64,000 nt of DNA. Source: Catonia carolina (Eukaryota; Arthropoda; Insecta; Hemiptera; Achilidae). The stretch lies in the NCBI GenBank assembly GCA_035578175.1, contig JAQMRL010000014.1:17651495-17715494 (forward strand), given 5' to 3'. Shown one piece after another: positions 45,684 to 57,850 of this stretch. The position numbers were made by a program, and so were the translations under genes. Below the pieces are notes generated by a model, which was given only the letters and a program-made list of their open reading frames with translations, searched no databases and was not told the DNA's origin. Each line of letters begins with the position of its first letter. The first letter of the stretch is position 1.

Positions 45684-46043
45684 TTTATGAGATAACAAAT
45701 TATTTCACGAAATTATTTGTAAGAATTTTTTCAACTTGTTTTATGTAGACAGGCATGTACGTACATCACTGTGCAATATTTTATTCGAAACGTAATAATG
45801 GGCGTTTACAATAGCACGTAATGATTTAAATTGATGGTATAACAAATTTAACAATACATTACAACTCGAAAATACCTTTTGTAACCGAAGCTGTTAAATT
45901 CAAATATTTAAAATTTAACATACTGCATCAATTCTTTAATGCAGCAAATGTCATGACAAAATTTAACACGCTTCAGCCAAGAAGAAACTGGAATAGAAAT
46001 CTTCAAGACTAATATTAGAAAAAAAAATTCATAAAGGTTAAAA

Positions 46044-46438
46044 CAGCTCCTAACATAAAGGAGGAGTATAACATTATTTGCACTCAATCTGTTAGTAGTA
46101 GGCTAAAAAAAACCAGTTCTGTTTCTTATCACATGGTCAGCCAATTACAAGACTGAATCATTTATGAACAGAAAGGGTAAAAGTGTACAAGACAGTAAAA
46201 TTAGAGTTGTCTCCTCTGAAAGTAATGAGTGTCATTATACAGCCAGACCCTGTGGTGAATGAAGTGAAGGTGTCATTTGCAGAGTGAAAAATCTGAACTT
46301 TTCAAAGGGCCTGGAATGCTGATAAGTATACTTTTTAAATCAGTGAGGAAGGCAATTGTAAACCACCCCACTCCTCGTTTTACCTAGTAAAATCTTTACA
46401 TTAAAACAAGCCTATCGGCTGATAATCTAAACAACAAC
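46044..46438 (+). mobile_element. SINE B, full length, diverged
   Basis: Flanked by perfect 11-bp AAAGGTTAAAA (46033-46043 and 46439-46449). The head CAGCTCCTAACATAAAGG is diverged; the tail is ACAACAACA. Confidence 0.9.
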
Positions 46439-46449
46439 AAAGGTTAAAA

Positions 46450-47185
46450 GTCTATTTTATTGCGCAGATTTTATCAATATTTAAAATAATTGTATTTTCC
46501 TATGTTCATATTATTATTAACTATGTTAATATTTAAAATTAACTCATTTATTTATTTTGTATTTTAGAGTGAAGGATGGATGATATTGTATTTTGTGAGC
46601 CGGTGTAAGAAGTTTTGCAGAATGGTATTTTGAAGGGGTATTTAAAAGGTTGTTAGGTCGTACTGTCGTACAGTTTTGTGGTAGGAGAGGAGTTTCCTGA
46701 GTAGGTTAGGGTACATTAGAAGACCGATGGTTCTACATCCATACATCAGAGCTTTAGCATAAACAGCTACCCACTCACCTACGCGTAAAGTACAAATGAC
46801 GCCCATCAGTGAGGTAATGGGTTGGGGGGGGGAGGTCATTAATCCGAATTTGAGGGCACTCCGGCGATACTCGGTTCCATGAGTTTACAGTAACATCATG
46901 ATGGTAAGATAGCGGTGGGTGTGACGGACAAGGCAGGAGGGGGGTGTTTTAGCTTAACGATTTAAACTCTCGTCAGTGTTCTCCTCGGTGGTTAGTTTTC
47001 CTCGAACACTTCCTCGTCTTACTAATCTTCCATCAAATTTAGGAAGGAGTGAGGAAAATGATAAAGGAAAGATCCGAAAACTTCAGATAAACCTCTATTA
47101 TCCTCAATGTCATTAAATCATTATTTTTTCTACCGCCTAAACTATTTATCAATGTATAATTCAGATTGAAAAGAATTTTTGTATA
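46450..47185. other. Sequence without recognised features
   Basis: Contains a G run near 46823-46832 and GC-richer blocks. No gene seen. Confidence 0.4.
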
Positions 47186-47370
47186 TACGAGGTGTGGCTA
47201 TTAAATAACGAGACTGACGTTGTAAAACAATTTATTTTAATTTTATACATAATCACTTATTGTCACCTTCAATATACACTCCTTCTCCATCCCTACAACG
47301 CTCCATGCGAATTTACCATTGTCGGAAACAGTGCTGGAAGTCATTTTCTGTCAGCTCCTTCCTTTAAAGT
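47186..47370 (-). pseudogene. mariner C-terminus and inverted end
   Basis: Inverted end ACGAGGTGTGGCTATTAAAT at 47189. The minus strand reads ELTENDFQ-like QKMTSSTVSDNGKFAW and then a decayed tail near VTISDYV, matching the last ~45 residues of mariner transposases. The rest is deleted. Confidence 0.6.
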
Positions 47371-48284
47371 TGTCCCTATTTTGGTTTCGAAAGAATGGAG
47401 TCATCTGATAAGATAGGGGTTCCAGAGTTGATTCCAGAGAGGGTAGATGCAGTGATGCTGCGAGATGAGTAGGGCTGGAAGTTGGTCGCTCAGTTTGAGG
47501 AGAGGGTGATCGGGAGACTGTGGAGGGAGGAGACATTTGGAGATCAGCGGGATCGCCCTCTTCCACCGTAAATCAATCCTGTCCCAATCTCATAAAGTAA
47601 GCACACTTATTTTCGAGCTTTTGACGAAAGAGATGAATGAAAGTAAGAGAGTGTGAGTATTGGTCAGTTACAGCGAGAGTGGAATTAGGCTACGGTTTCC
47701 TTCCACGCCCCGCTGACGTGTGTAAATTTTGTAATCCGACATTCCCTTTGTAGTATTATATAAACAGTTTCTAGGGATGTAGAGGGTTTTTTGATGATGT
47801 CGGGTCAAGTGGACAGGCACCGGGTTTTTGGTTGGTAGGCGTTTGCAGCCTCCTTGGGGCTGGACGAGGACGCCTCAACTGAGTCCAACACTTCTTCCCC
47901 CGTCGTGAGAAAGTGAACACGAGTTTTTCTCGCCGCCTTTGATTAAAAAAAATGTCACCACATCTATTAAAACATAAACTTAAATATCATATCCTATCGA
48001 TCTACGAGCAAGAACTTGAGAAATTTTTCCAAGTTTTAAAATAACTGTTCTTGTTAGTTTTTACTTTTCACTAAGCGATAGGTTACCTCTTTCTTCATGC
48101 TCATTTATTAAACTAATATCCCGTAATGTAAAAATATTTACATTGTGTTAGTTAAAATTATATTGTAAAGTAGTTAGGCCTATACGCTAGTTATAAATTA
48201 AAAGTTTTTTAAAATTTTTCTCTACATTAAAAAATGTACAAAAATAATCTTATAAAGTTTTTTTAACTTTATATTGTTATTAAA
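47371..48284. other. Sequence without recognised features
   Basis: The region 47371-47900 is GC-richer, with a 71-codon minus-strand frame (47566-47351) of low complexity (S/P-rich). No domain recognised. Confidence 0.4.
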
Positions 48285-48685
48285 TGCCCATAACAAACAG
48301 GCGGATTGTCAAATTATTTACACTCAATTTGTTCGTTGCAGGGCTAAAACAAATATTTCGGTTTTTTTATAACATGGTCAGCCAATTAAATGACTGAATC
48401 ATTTAAGAACAGAAGTGGTAGAGATGTAAAATATAGCAGTCAGAGTTATCTTCTCTAAGAGTAATGAATTTCATTATACAGCCAGACCCTGTGTTGACTG
48501 AAGTGAAGGTGTCATTTGAAGAGTAGAAAATATGAGCTTTTCAGAGGGCCCGGCATGCTGATAAGTGTGCTTTTCCAGTAAGTAAGGAAGGCAATTATTG
48601 TAAACCACCTCTCTCCTCGTTTTACTCAGTAAAACCTCTTTAGGTTCAAACCAGCCTTTCGGCTGATGGCCTAACCAACAACAAT
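48285..48685 (+). mobile_element. SINE B, near full length
   Basis: Head TGCCCATAACAAACAGGCGG, core GAAGTGAAGGTGTCATTTG and tail CTAACCAACAACAA. A weak flanking TTAAA pair. Confidence 0.85.
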
Positions 48686-48714
48686 TTAAACTTAGTAATT
48701 TTTATAGTAGTTAT

Positions 48715-49090
48715 AAGTAGAAAGGAAGAGGATACAAGCTTTTGAAATATGGTGTTATAGGAAAATGTTAAAGATTACATGGGTGGACAAAATAAGTAAT
48801 TTAGAGGTTCTTGGCGAGTGGATGAAAAAGAAGTATATGGAAGCATCTTACCAGAAGAAGGGATAGGCTAGTGGGGCATAGATTAAGACATCCAAAATAT
48901 TGGTCTATCAATAATGGAGGGTAATATTGAGGGAGTGAGTTGTAGGGGGAGGCAAAGGTTACAGTTTATAAAGCAAATCACAAATGATGTAAGGTGTTAC
49001 AAGTATGTAGATATGAAATGACTTGCGCAAGATAGGAACAGCTTGGAAAACTGCATCAAATCAGTCAAAAGACTGATGAGAAAAAAGTAT
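48715..49090 (+). pseudogene. LINE C-terminal fragment, second copy
   Basis: Opposite-strand relative of the LINE tail at 8250-8600: same blocks around GGTCTATCAATAATGGAGGG and AGTTGTAGGGGGAGGCAAAG, ending AATCAGTCAAAAGACTGATG. Frameshifted. Confidence 0.75.
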
Positions 49091-49165
49091 TTAAATTTTT
49101 TTATTTCTTCGGTACTCTCGTATGAGCGGACAGAACTCTTGTGAACAAGAATTTTGCGCATAAAT

Positions 49166-49449
49166 ACAGTATTCAGATGAACTTAAGTCCCCTAGCCGTG
49201 GGAGTGAAAGAATGCATAACGCTCTCACTCGCACAACCCATACGCGCCGTTCCAATAACATTGTAAAATTTTACTCATTGTTGTGAGCAAGCGTTTATGC
49301 ACGCAGTAAACTAACAAGCAAGATAACGACTGTAGTATGTTTTCAGATTTGGATTATAACGGTAAAGACCTTTGAGTGCATGCGTAGTTATGACACATAT
49401 CTCTCTCTTACTCGCTCGGCTATGGGACATTAGTTCGTCTGACACCTAT
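49166..49449. mobile_element. MITE-like element with imperfect inverted ends
   Basis: Left CAGATGAACTTAAGTCCCCT mirrors right GGGACATTAGTTCGTCTGAC; both are followed inward by AGCCG-containing sequence. About 285 bp, non-coding. Confidence 0.5.
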
Positions 49450-49555
49450 ATATTTTTTTTTAGTTTAAAATATTGTACACTCGTACAGCTTAGTTTAGTT
49501 CAGTATTAAATCGTAATGTATATTTAACTAAATAAAATAAATAAATAAATAAAAT

Positions 49556-49617
49556 CAAACCCGGGACACCGGCGTATAAACCAGTTTCGCTAACCACCAC
49601 ACTACGGGCCGGACCTT
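49556..49617 (-). mobile_element. tRNA-like SINE head with ATTT tail
   Basis: Minus strand: CCCGTAGTGTGGTGGTTAGC, then CCCGGGTTTGA, and a (TTTA)n run (about 49530-49555). Resembles a tRNA 5' half and T-arm. A fourth tRNA-derived family, single copy here. Confidence 0.5.
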
Positions 49618-49892
49618 AAAAAGAATTTGACGTGTACTTACAGTAAATTCTGATGGTAAGGATTGATTCTTAACTATGTGAACATAGAACTCCCAATCAT
49701 ACCTGCAACATTCAAATAGATCAATTAGCATTTATTCTATACAGAGCCTACAGAGATTCTTCTAGAGCTTAATGTTCATTTTACGACAAAAGTATAATTC
49801 ATAACTAATAAACTTTTCACGGTTGATGAGCTCTACTGTAAGGTTTTCCAGCGTTTTCAGATTCTACCTGACATCATTACGCGCGCATGCGT

Positions 49893-50536
49893 ATTAAGCC
49901 GGGCGTATACTGGAGCGCAGGTAGCACAGTGCGTTAGAGACGGACACGAGCAGGGCAGGGCAGGCAGAGCAAATATTTCTCCCAGCGTATATTGGAGACG
50001 CAGGACAGGCGAATATTGTTTTCAGGTTCAGAAATTATTTGGCCATTTACCGCGTTGGATCATTTTATTGAGAGTGATAGGTTAGTATCGGATTCGTCCG
50101 ATTCCGTTAGAGAAGAATTAATTTTACTTGTATTGTATTGAATTACTTAATTGTATTGTATTTCAAAGCGAATGAAGAAAATTTTATGGCAAAGTGACTT
50201 TATAAAAAAAAAAAGTAAAACGCTTGGTAAGTTCAGGTTAACACAAGTTTGACGACACTACATTCAAGAATTTTACTAGGTTTACAACTGAATAGTTTTT
50301 CATATAATCAGCAGAAATTTTATTAGCTTCTCATAGACCAACATGTTTCCTGCTCAACGCGTGTACTAAAACTGTGCCTCAACTTTAAACTGGTTGCTCG
50401 ACACAGACAAGTTGCTGTGGCACACATGTCTGCCTCCTAATATACGGTACGCTACTGGCAACAATGGGTGCACAGTTTTCGCTCCTGCCCTGCCAGTCCT
50501 CAACTGCGCCACCTGCGCTCCACTAAGCCCGGCCTA
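49893..50536. mobile_element. DNA transposon relic or MITE, ~640 bp
   Basis: Left AAGCCGGGCGTATACTGGAG and GCGCAGGTAGCACAGT mirror right CGCCACCTGCGCTCCACTAA and GCCCGGCCTAA; ~40 bp of inverted similarity. The interior has no transposase. The class is unclear (PIF/Harbinger-like or piggyBac-like). Confidence 0.7.
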
Positions 50537-50850
50537 AGAGCCGCAATAGTTCACTCTCGTCTTGCATCTCGTACTTAACACATCGATTATAGAGCGCGTT
50601 AACATGCAACACTCTATAATATAATCTGCTGATTGTAAGGTTATAAATGTTATTAAAACACCAAAAAAATGGCTGACGAAATATTTAACGAAGCTGCAAG
50701 AGCAAGTATTGGCACAGTTGCAGGCAAGTCGTTGGCTAGCTAAAAAGTGGGTAGGGGCAATGCATACGTTCATAGCTCATCAGCCTTACAAAATATAGTA
50801 TAAGTATAATACGTATAACAGATCGTTAGGGATTGGGGTATAAAATACAC
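50537..50850. other. Short unidentified stretch
   Basis: A plus-strand frame from an ATG at 50670 reads MADEIFNEAARASIGTVAGK and stops after ~24 codons. Nothing recognised. Confidence 0.3.
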
Positions 50851-51289
50851 TACTATCGGTTTCATAATCATAGACACCCGAGTTTGAACCCTCTTATCAC
50901 CAAAGCTATGAAATGGATTTTAACCTACTTTACACTAAAATTTAGCGCGTTTTATCCTGCGTTGACCTTTAATAAACCTGCATTTTTAATGTTGTTTAAA
51001 AATTACCATATCGGCGTTAAAAGACAAAATGACCCGGTTTTTTTGCTACCACAATAAATTTCATGCGTTTAGAGACGTATAACTCGATAATTATTTGACA
51101 GCAAAGTTTGAAATATTAAAACAACGTAGACAATTATATTCTTACAGCGTGTACGAAATTTTAAACTCATGCGTTATTTATATTTTGATTTATTAACAAT
51201 ATTCTGAACCCTTTCTATCTCGGTAACCTCTCAAACGTTTGGCACGGGCAAATAATCGTTTCATTCAGCGTAAAAAACTTAGTACTAAC

Positions 51290-51337
<48 letters not shown>

Positions 51338-51553
51338 TGAAATATTGAGTGGGCAATGTCGAGGTAGAATTTTTTAAATTTTGAAAAATAGACTGGGTAA
51401 TGCGGGGGTAAGCGCTACTATCCATGCTGCCAGTTTATGTACGTGACATCCTGTCGGACTGTCTACCTGAACTGATAAACTACACTGTCAATCCAGGTAG
51501 GAAGTCAGATTCAGGCAATCATCGGGTCTCTATGATTATGAAATCGATAGTAA
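50851..51553. mobile_element. Foldback element copy, one arm almost deleted
   Basis: Arm 50851-51420 matches the left arm at 60044-60580 (TACTATCGGTTTCATAATCA; GACCCGGTTTTTTTGCTACC). The (AAT)n microsatellite near 51294-51338 interrupts it. The centre follows, and then only the terminal 22 bp of the second arm (TATGATTATGAAATCGATAG). Confidence 0.8.
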
Positions 51554-51678
51554 TCAGAGATATCTCCTCTGATGGTAATGAATTTCATTATACAGCCACA
51601 CCCTGTGGTAAATAAAGAGAAGGTATCTTTTGCAGGGTGGAAAGTAGTCTTTTTGGAGGGTCGGGCATGCTGATAAGC
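51554..51678 (+). mobile_element. SINE B internal fragment
   Basis: ATCTCCTCTGATGGTAATGA to GGGCATGCTGATAAGCATA, truncated on both sides between a foldback element and HINE-A. Confidence 0.75.
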
Positions 51679-52560
51679 ATATTTTTTCTCTCTCTAGCTT
51701 ATATGAATAAATAGGAAGGAAAGTACTGGTTTCATGTCGATTTTTCGAAATAGAGTTTTCACCGGATCTACACGTTTTCAGACCCCCGAACCCAAAAAAC
51801 ATGGTTTTAGCGATTGGTCTGTGTGTGTTAACGGAATATTTAAAGAACGGAACATCGTTCGAACTTGAAACTTAAGTTAGATACTACTACCGGACCCCGA
51901 CATGAACATTTTCACCAAAATCGGTCAACCGGAAGTAGTAATTTATTCGTGTGTTTTTTCACTATTTTGCGATTTTCTCAAAAACGGCTCCTACGATTTT
52001 TTCAAAAATTGCCTCATTTAATAAATTTTTTATGCTCTACAAGATAGGGTAGGCGCCATGTCTGCTGTAATTCTTGGGAAAGTTGTTCTCTCGTAAGAAA
52101 AAATGTAGACTACATAATAAAAGTTTTAGGAAATTTAAAAACCTACGACTTTTATTTCCAACATTTTTTTTTGTATAACGCTTAGATTAGCGGTAACTAG
52201 TGATTTTTCTGTTTTTTTCATGAAAATCTGAAAAATAAATCGATTTTTAAGATTCCAGCCGTAGTATCCATTTTACGACAAAAATGTATGTAATCAAATT
52301 TATAGGAAATTAAAAGAACACCTTTATTTCAAGCATTTTTCTCTAAAGAGCCTAATTTAAAAGTCATTTTCCTTATTATTAAGCTAAATGAAGGTTGTTT
52401 TTCATTTGCATCATTTACTCATGATTAAAATTAGGTTATTTTTTAGAGGTTAGTTATTTTGCTTATTTGTAATGTTTTATTACTAATGTTAGGTTATATT
52501 GTCTATTATTTGCATTGGTAAGAGAAAATCGTGTGAGTGTTGCGCACCAGAGTTTTTTTA
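51679..52560 (+). mobile_element. HINE-A copy, near full length, microsatellite lost
   Basis: 5' TTTTTTCTCTCTCTAGC, only GTGTGTGT at 51822, body complete, 3' GTAAGAGAAAATCGTGTGAG. Confidence 0.9.
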
Positions 52561-53017
52561 AGATGCAAACAAATACCCACTGTATAATATAGCTTAGATT
52601 AAAAAAAAACATAAAAAGGAACGCTCTGCAGTACGTACAAAAGATATTTCCTTAGTTTTACAAAACAGGATAATTGTATTTGGTGGACTGTAAAACAAAA
52701 CGCATGACTTACTCAAGCGACTCCGAAATTTCTCTCCCAGGAATAAATTGGGCGAACTACTAGAATCTTGAAACATGACTTTAAATTGAATAGACTGTAC
52801 TAGAAAAGACAATGTTTTAAATCTCAGAGGGCTTTGTAATCCGGTAACTCCTTTCTAGTACGTAACCTTAAAAACTAACTGTTCTCGACCTACAATTTCT
52901 TTAGTTGTCTTTAACCTCTCTGGAGATTTCACAGAATGCACCATTCTCATGATTGTCAATTTATACACATCATGTCTACTACGCTACAGTAATTTACTAG
53001 GTCAAAAATAATATCCG
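52561..53017. other. Sequence without recognised features
   Basis: A 72-codon minus-strand frame (52812-52594) has no recognised domain. Confidence 0.45.
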
Positions 53018-53034
53018 TTTTTACTTTCTCTTGC

Positions 53035-53076
<42 letters not shown>

Positions 53077-53199
53077 GCGCGTGTGGGTGTGTGTACGAGC
53101 AACCAAGTGCAAATGCAAAGTAAATAGCTGTGGAAAGAAAAGTCGTACTTACAACTGAACTAAAATATGTCCACAGCTTCGTGGAACCACACACACAGT

Positions 53200-53230
<31 letters not shown>

Positions 53231-53391
53231 ATGCACACACACACACACAGACCTATCGCTAAAAACATCATTTTTGGGTTCAGGAGGTCTGAAAACGTGT
53301 AGATCTGGTGAAAACTCGAGTTAAAAAAGTCGACATGAAAACAATACTTTCCTCCCTACATGTTCATATAGGCAAGAGAAAGTAAAAAGAG
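53018..53391. mobile_element. Head-to-head pair of HINE-A 5' ends
   Basis: The plus-strand end TTTTTACTTTCTCTTGC leads directly into a TG run (53037-53075). After ~95 bp of other sequence, an AC/CG run (about 53190-53250) leads to a minus-strand 5' end finishing GGCAAGAGAAAGTAAAAA. Confidence 0.85.
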
Positions 53392-53925
53392 TTCTGAAAA
53401 GTACCATTGAAACGTTCTGAATAATTCTGTAGGTTTATAAAACGAGGGTAATTTTATGTAAAGAAACCAAACACACCTTATTTATTATTATTTTGAGTTA
53501 ACTTCATTTTATCAGTAAATTTAAGAAGCAGATTGAGTTATAAAAGCAACCGCAATAATTTTGTTATGTGGAGTATTTACAGATAGTATGGCAAGTAACT
53601 GAAGTGAATTTCATATATTATCTAAAATCACGTTAAATGAAACAAAATTAAACCTTCCCTCTCTCTCTTCATTCTCTTTACATTATTTAAAATCCCTCTA
53701 CAGGTTCAACTTTGTCTTCTAATTAGGTTAAATTTACAGATAATTGGAAGGTAACAAATACAGTTTAAGTGACGTCATTTCTTTACTTCTTAATTAATTA
53801 CCCGCGAAGTCACTACCGGATGGTGTAAGGAAGTATTGTGATAGTATAAAATTTTCTACATTACAAATTTCAACTGATCCTGAAGCCGAAAGTGTGTTAA
53901 TCATTTTATACAAGAATATCCGCAT
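53392..53925. other. Sequence without recognised features
   Basis: AT-rich, no supported feature. Confidence 0.5.
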
Positions 53926-54110
53926 CTTATTTCTTTAAACATAAATCTGGTGTTCCCAAAGGGGCGATTTTAGGCCCAACATTGTTTTTAATTTTTATTT
54001 CATAAATAAATAATGCCGAATTCAATTAACGTAACGATAGTCATGAAGATGATCCGGCTCTTATAACCTGTTGTGCAGATCTACTATAGTCGTTAGCACG
54101 TTCAGTTGAC
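53926..54110 (+). pseudogene. LINE reverse transcriptase fragment
   Basis: The frame reads SGVPKGAILGPTLFLIFIS from about 53950. This is the GVPQGS-LGP-LFLIYIND motif of non-LTR reverse transcriptases, with a stop where the Asn-Asp would be. Downstream frames are broken. It differs from the LINE at 8-9 kb. Confidence 0.75.
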
Positions 54111-54930
54111 ACATTGGAGCGGTTAAGGATAGTGTATTTCTTATGGGGCTTTTACTGCTACTAGCACATACACAAACATCGGCTTTGTAGATCAATCAAT
54201 GCTATCATAACCAAAACATTTCCCTCCTCCGCGCCCCTTCGATAACAAACTTTTATAATGTAGAGTAATGTGTATGACTATTAATTAATAATTAACACTA
54301 AGTTTATACTGAACTTCATATGCGGATTCCAAATGTGAAATATTTTTTTTCGATATCTGTCCTGGGAAAGATTTTTATATTTTTAATAACCGATTGCGTC
54401 ATTTATTTACATTTATCACTCTGTGTTTTGAAAGTGTGGCGAGGAAATGTGGAGAAGGAATTAGTAGACCTTCTGTAAAATAGATAAGATATTCATTTAA
54501 CCCCCCCCCCCCCACAACACAATAGAAAAAATGTTTTACAGTTTTTTTTGTTTTTTTTTTATAATTCATTAAACATTCTATAGTACGTTTTTTCTTAGTT
54601 GAGTCCTAGCGTAAACAAGCCACCGGGAGAATGAACGAACAGAACAGTGTTCGAAAAATTTTGCTTACACTACGTTCGCTCGTACCTTTCATGTCGTTGC
54701 ATACTTTTACAACTGTTGAGTCAACTGTTGAATTTAAACCCCATAGATAGAATTAGTTTATGAAGAGTGGACCGACTAATGTTGGGTAAATCAGGACCAT
54801 TAGTGACAACCGACAAAATCTTATTAAAAGTAGGTAACTCATTTCTAAAGGAAAATTGATGAATAATAAGTCTCAAGCAGTTTTATTGACATCATCAAAT
54901 TTTTCTAAAGCAGGCGTTTTACGTTTTCAT
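54111..54930. other. Sequence without recognised features
   Basis: Holds a C run at about 54501-54513 and T runs. Nothing else supported. Confidence 0.45.
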
Positions 54931-54932
54931 TT

Positions 54933-55223
54933 TTATAACTGAGGTTTTAAAAATATCACTCTGTTAAAATTCTTTTCGTACCTGTGAACACTTGAACAAG
55001 ATATACCGGTAAATTCAGCAGTAAGTGGTTCTATCTCTTTAATTTCTAGGTTAGGATATTTATTAGCAAACTTATTGAAAACATTAATTACAATTGACTT
55101 TTCTCCGCTTCGGAAAGGTTTCCGAATTTTATGTTTAATATTACTTCCGGAAGCAGAAGGTTCGTCCGCCATCGTCAATACATCTGTTGTCGCACCATCA
55201 CGTACACAACCACGCATTAACAC
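54933..55223 (-). pseudogene. Transposase N-terminal fragment
   Basis: A 96-residue frame. The core KIRKPFRSGEKSIVINVFNK, PNLEIKEIEPLTAEFTGIS and SSVHRYEKNF forms a helix-turn-helix layout like the start of some insect Tc1-like transposases. The upstream Met and acidic MADEPSASGS stretch look like a plausible native start at 55170. No catalytic domain follows. Confidence 0.55.
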
Positions 55224-55868
55224 CCAAAAACTAAGAAAAAAGTACGAAAATTGATGCGAATAAATAGAATCTTACATCAAATCGCACACTAAATCATGAA
55301 GACATCACACCACGTATTCCAAAATGTGACTGACTCATTACTACAAGATTTATTTTGTTTTGATTACACCAATCTATAAAAAACTGATTAAGTCATGTGA
55401 TAATTAAATAATTTGTGTATAAAAATGACAAAACCATTATAATTTTATTATTAGGCCTATGACATACCACCGACTATTGAATTGACAAAATGTAATGAGT
55501 AGGTGTTTTTTTTAGATCACCTGTTAGCTTGCAGAGATCACCCAAGGCCACGCGTGTTTGGGTGTTGTGTATTTACAGGGACTAACACATACGCAGTTTG
55601 TTTACATCAGGAATCGACTAACAAAAAACGGACTTTATATAATAAATAATTGTTTTTCTGTTGTGTAAAACTTGAATTATTACCTTAAAATAAATATATT
55701 ATAATTATTATTACCTTAAAAAAATACGTGTTCTATAGAGGTTTAAAAAATATATTTATATACGCATCCAGATCTATCTATTAATATACGCATCCTAATA
55801 GCAGTGACGATTCCCACAAGATCCATTGCGTCAACTAAACGTGCAAACGCATACAGCTTATTTAATAT
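55224..55868. other. Sequence without recognised features
   Basis: AT-rich, no gene. May include the end of the transposon carrying the 55.2-kb transposase start. Confidence 0.4.
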
Positions 55869-56662
55869 TGCAAAATAAATTGATATTTTCTTGTAAAATA
55901 ATTGTTTCTTTTTAAGATAGCTGCTTTTTTTTATTCCTAATTTGTGTACGTTGCAATCTGTTCAATTTAGAACAATAAGCAACCCCATGACCTAATGAGA
56001 TGAGGATGATGTGTATGACGTGTAAATGAGGTGTAGTCTCGTACAGACCCAGGCCGACCATTCCTGAGAGAGTATGGTTAGTTAAACCCCAACAATCAAA
56101 GTACACCGGTAACCACTGTTTAGTATTCAAATCCGTATAAAAGTAACTACCTTTACTAGGATTTGAACCAGGAACCTTCGTCTTCAAAAATCAGCTGTTA
56201 CACAGCTGATTTTGGCGACGACTTTACCTCTGTGGGTTTAATATGCGGCTTTAATAGGCATTTTAGTGCAAAAATTGTTTCTATAACGCTTAGATTAGCG
56301 GTAATCAGCGATTTTCTGTTTTTTTTTTCACGAAAGTGTAAAACATTGATTTTTTAAAAAGATTTCAGCCTTATTATGCATTTATGATAAAAGTGTATAA
56401 TCACATTTATAGGAAATTAAAAGATCTAACTTACAACTTTTATTTAGAGCATTTTTCTCTACAGAGCCTAGTTTAGCGTCAAAAATTGATTTTCTGTATT
56501 TTAAGTCAAACTGAGGTTGATTTTCATTTTGCGTCTTTCATTCATGATTAAAATTAGTTTGTGTTTATTGAGGTTAGTTTGTTTGTTTATTTCTAATGTT
56601 TGGTTATTAGTTAATTATTTGTATTGGTAAGAGTTGTGTGAGTGTTTCACATCAGATTTTTT
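55869..56662 (+). mobile_element. HINE-A 3' half with SINE D inside
   Basis: Left piece TTCTTGTAAAATAATTGTTT at 55869-55922; right piece GGCTTTAATAGGCATTTTAG to GTTGTGTGAGTGTTTCACAT at 56236-56662. Confidence 0.85.
55923..56235 (-). mobile_element. tRNA-derived SINE D, head slightly truncated
   Basis: B box complement GGATTTGAACC at 56159-56169. The A box region is shortened to CCTCTGTGGG. T run (A tail) at 55925. Confidence 0.85.
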
Positions 56663-57290
56663 CTTGTAATTTGAAAAACTTTTCAGGTGTTCAGAATAAG
56701 GTAAATCTCTCTGATAAGGTGTTGAGTAGTGAAAATTTATTTGAATTTCAGGGTAGAAAATTTTTGAAGGATTTTAATACTTTGTAGTACTATAACGAGG
56801 AGGGTGAGAAATAAAAAAAAAAATAGGGTACCGTTAAAAATGTCAAGTAAATGGTTTGATGGTTGAAGGTTGCTGTTCCAGATAGGGTTGAATAAGGTTG
56901 AGGGTGGTGGGTGTTAGGTTCGGGGGTAAGCCATTAAGTCGGTTAATGATTTAGTTTCATATTCGGGGTCTGCGCTCATACTGTTTCCACCCACACCCCA
57001 CGAAACGACTCCCACCCCTTTACAAGGGCTAACTTTAAAACCCAGCCTATCTGTACCACACTTTTATATTTTATATATCCCTTTTTTCTTTTGCCTCATT
57101 TTTCTAAGTACACTTAAAAGTCTTTGCACCATCAAAGTGAATAGATAGATTAAGTCGATAACGAAGAATGGATTGGCAAAAACCAGGAATTTGATGAAAA
57201 TGTCAGCCGGGAAAAAAGATTATCCGATTTAGTAAAAAAAATTGGATTAAAATTTTTCTTTTTGAATTTTTTACCTCTTTCTCTTTACCA
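56663..57290. other. Sequence without recognised features
   Basis: A G/T-rich stretch at 56850-56960 and an otherwise featureless region. Confidence 0.45.
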
Positions 57291-57850
57291 ACCAACACTC
57301 TTCCCCTCTTACAATCTCTCCCTTTTTCTCTCCCCCGCCAACCACTCTATTTTCTTACTTACTCCTCTCTCACTCTTATTAATTACCCCCCCTCTGACCT
57401 ACCTACTCCTCTCTGGCTTATATTTACTTACTCCTCTCTGAATCTTAAATACTTACTTACTCCCCCCTCTTTCATACTACCTCTGACTCTTATTTACTTA
57501 CTTACTCACTCCTATTTCTTACCCCCTCTGACTGTTATATACTTACTTACTCCCCCCTCTTATTTCGTACCCCTCTGACTGTTATTTACTTACTTACTCC
57601 CCCCCTCCTATTTTTTACCCCCTCTGACTGTTCTTTACTTATTTACTCCCCCTCTTTCTTACTACCTCTGACTCTTATTTACTTACTTATCCTATTTCTT
57701 ACCCCTTCTGACTGTTATTTACTTACTTACTCCCCCCTCTTTCATATCACCTCTGACTCTTATTCACTTACTTACTCCCTCCTATTTCATAGCCCCTCTG
57801 ACTATTATTTACTTACTTACTCCCCCCTATTTCTTACCCCCTCTTACTGG
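57291..57850. repeat. CT-rich minisatellite
   Basis: About ten imperfect ~48-bp units built from ATTTACTTACTTACTCCCCC, TTTCTTACCCC and CTCTGACTGTT. Strand asymmetry is strong: pyrimidine-rich on the plus strand. Confidence 0.9.
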
